The translations under genes and the position numbers were made by a program. A DNA stretch of 56,331 nt from Rubrivirga sp. (GTDB taxonomy: Bacteria > Actinomycetota > Actinomycetes > S36-B12), in the NCBI GenBank assembly GCA_002729215.1, contig PBTV01000012.1, positions 8,183 to 64,513 of the forward strand. The letters are read 5' to 3'. A model generated the notes under the pieces. That model worked only from the letters and a program-made list of their open reading frames with translations. It was not told where the DNA came from and made no database searches. Below are positions 55,724-56,331 of this stretch, in pieces (the first letter of the stretch is position 1; each line of letters opens with the position of its first letter).

Positions 55724-56331
55724 GGCGCCACCCTCTCCCTTTGTCGGTGCATTGCTGGTGCGTCGGTCTGTGAATTGTTGGAGGCCTCGTTATCGGCATG
55801 CGAAACGGAATGGCGGGAATCTGCGGACCGCGCCGGGATGAGCGTCGTGCACACTCCGTCTCCTTGCGCGAGGGTCGCCAAACGGGTGACGTGACGACCC
55901 AGCAGGCGCCCGAGAGCATGTGTTTCGGCATCGCAGAGTTCAGAAAACTCTCCCGCCGCATCGACAACGGGACAGTGGTGCTGACATAACTGCGCGCCGT
56001 CGCGAGCTAGTGGTTCAACGGACGCCGCGAAACCCTGCTCGGTCAGCCGTTCAGCAACCTCGTGAACAGTGGCGACGACCGTTGTGGACGATCCCACACC
56101 GGCCAAGAGACGATCGGCACGGTCGGCAGCGAACTCTGCGACCGCTGTGCGTCCATCCCGCTCGGCTAAGAACCGAAGAGCCTCCAACGCCAGGGCGTCG
56201 TACGCCTGCTCACAGGCAGCCCGACCCGCAGCCGTGAGCGAGAAGACCCGGCTCGGGCGCCCGCGTCGCGGTCCCGGATCCGGGCCGTACGGGGCTCTGT
56301 CCGATGCCTCGACCAGATCCGCGTTCTGCAA
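55720..56331 (-). CDS. sufR: SufR transcriptional repressor (partial, cut by window edge)
   Basis: 203 residues visible; the N-terminal DNA-binding helix-turn-helix lies beyond base 56331. The visible part begins in the wing region ([20 protein letters not shown]) of a DeoR/ArsR-like regulator. Its C-terminal Fe-S ligands are visible as [14 protein letters not shown] and [12 protein letters not shown]. SufR senses the Fe-S cluster status and represses the suf operon. It is the first gene of the suf run and is coupled to sufB by ATGA. The reading frame runs off the window and the TTG at the edge is not evidence of a real start. Confidence 0.9.
   Translation of the reverse strand: MQNADLVEASDRAPYGPDPGPRRGRPSRVFSLTAAGRAACEQAYDALALEALRFLAERDGRTAVAEFAADRADRLLAGVGSSTTVVATVHEVAERLTEQGFAASVEPLARDGAQLCQHHCPVVDAAGEFSELCDAETHALGRLLGRHVTRLATLAQGDGVCTTLIPARSADSRHSVSHADNEASNNSQTDAPAMHRQRERVAP

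Overview
The window reads as a contiguous chromosomal segment from an actinobacterium (Actinomycetota, class Actinomycetia). Three things support this: a mycothiol ligase (mshC), a complete Pup-proteasome locus (arc/mpa, dop, pup, prcB, prcA, pafA, pafB, pafC), and the lineage-typical genes rbpA, helY, garA and an inhA-like fabI. Base composition is GC-rich throughout and I see no break in codon use, no insertion sequence, no phage gene, no tRNA or rRNA gene and no CRISPR array. Genes are tightly packed. No stretch longer than about 210 bases lacks a gene.

Block 1 (1-28,840) holds mshC, pgi, PAC2, an alpha/beta hydrolase and a HAD phosphatase. A divergent recB-like nuclease / trmI pair follows, then the proteasome and pupylation genes, two FKBP isomerases, pafBC, tatAC, a lipid kinase and helY. 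A stand-alone 5' nuclease, an M24 peptidase, an amidohydrolase, lnt, ppm1, fxsA and rbpA complete the block. The order resembles the Mycobacterium tuberculosis Rv2050-Rv2130 region in shortened form.

Block 2 (28,868-40,797, all minus strand) contains a small membrane protein, an E. coli-type argG, and gcvP behind a tandem glycine riboswitch. Next come merR, a bifunctional nuclease, an ftsR-like merR, garA, gcvH and a pgsA-type enzyme, matching the Rv1822-Rv1832 order. The last genes are a TauE/SafE permease, an Fe-S cryptochrome/photolyase and an ABC ATPase. Block 3 (40,858-56,331) contains serB, then the minus-strand run dodecin-TMEM175-fabG-fabI, then DUF3099 and SURF1. It ends with a long minus-strand run: sufR-sufB-sufD-Rieske-sufC-sufS-sufU-sufT, an ABC-F ATPase, a crotonase and an ABC exporter.

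Two features stand out. First, the 5' end of garA carries an exact 43-bp copy of an internal segment of gcvP, so GarA is predicted to begin with a GcvP peptide and lacks the usual ETTS phosphorylation motif. Second, about a dozen genes have a TAnnnT box about 6-7 nt before the start codon (9 nt in two further cases) with no Shine-Dalgarno sequence. This is a consistent signature of leaderless transcription and I used it to choose several start codons. A 22-bp tandem duplication in pafB, read in two frames, is also notable. Otherwise the window is conserved housekeeping sequence. I did not find a convincing new multi-gene defence or metabolic system.
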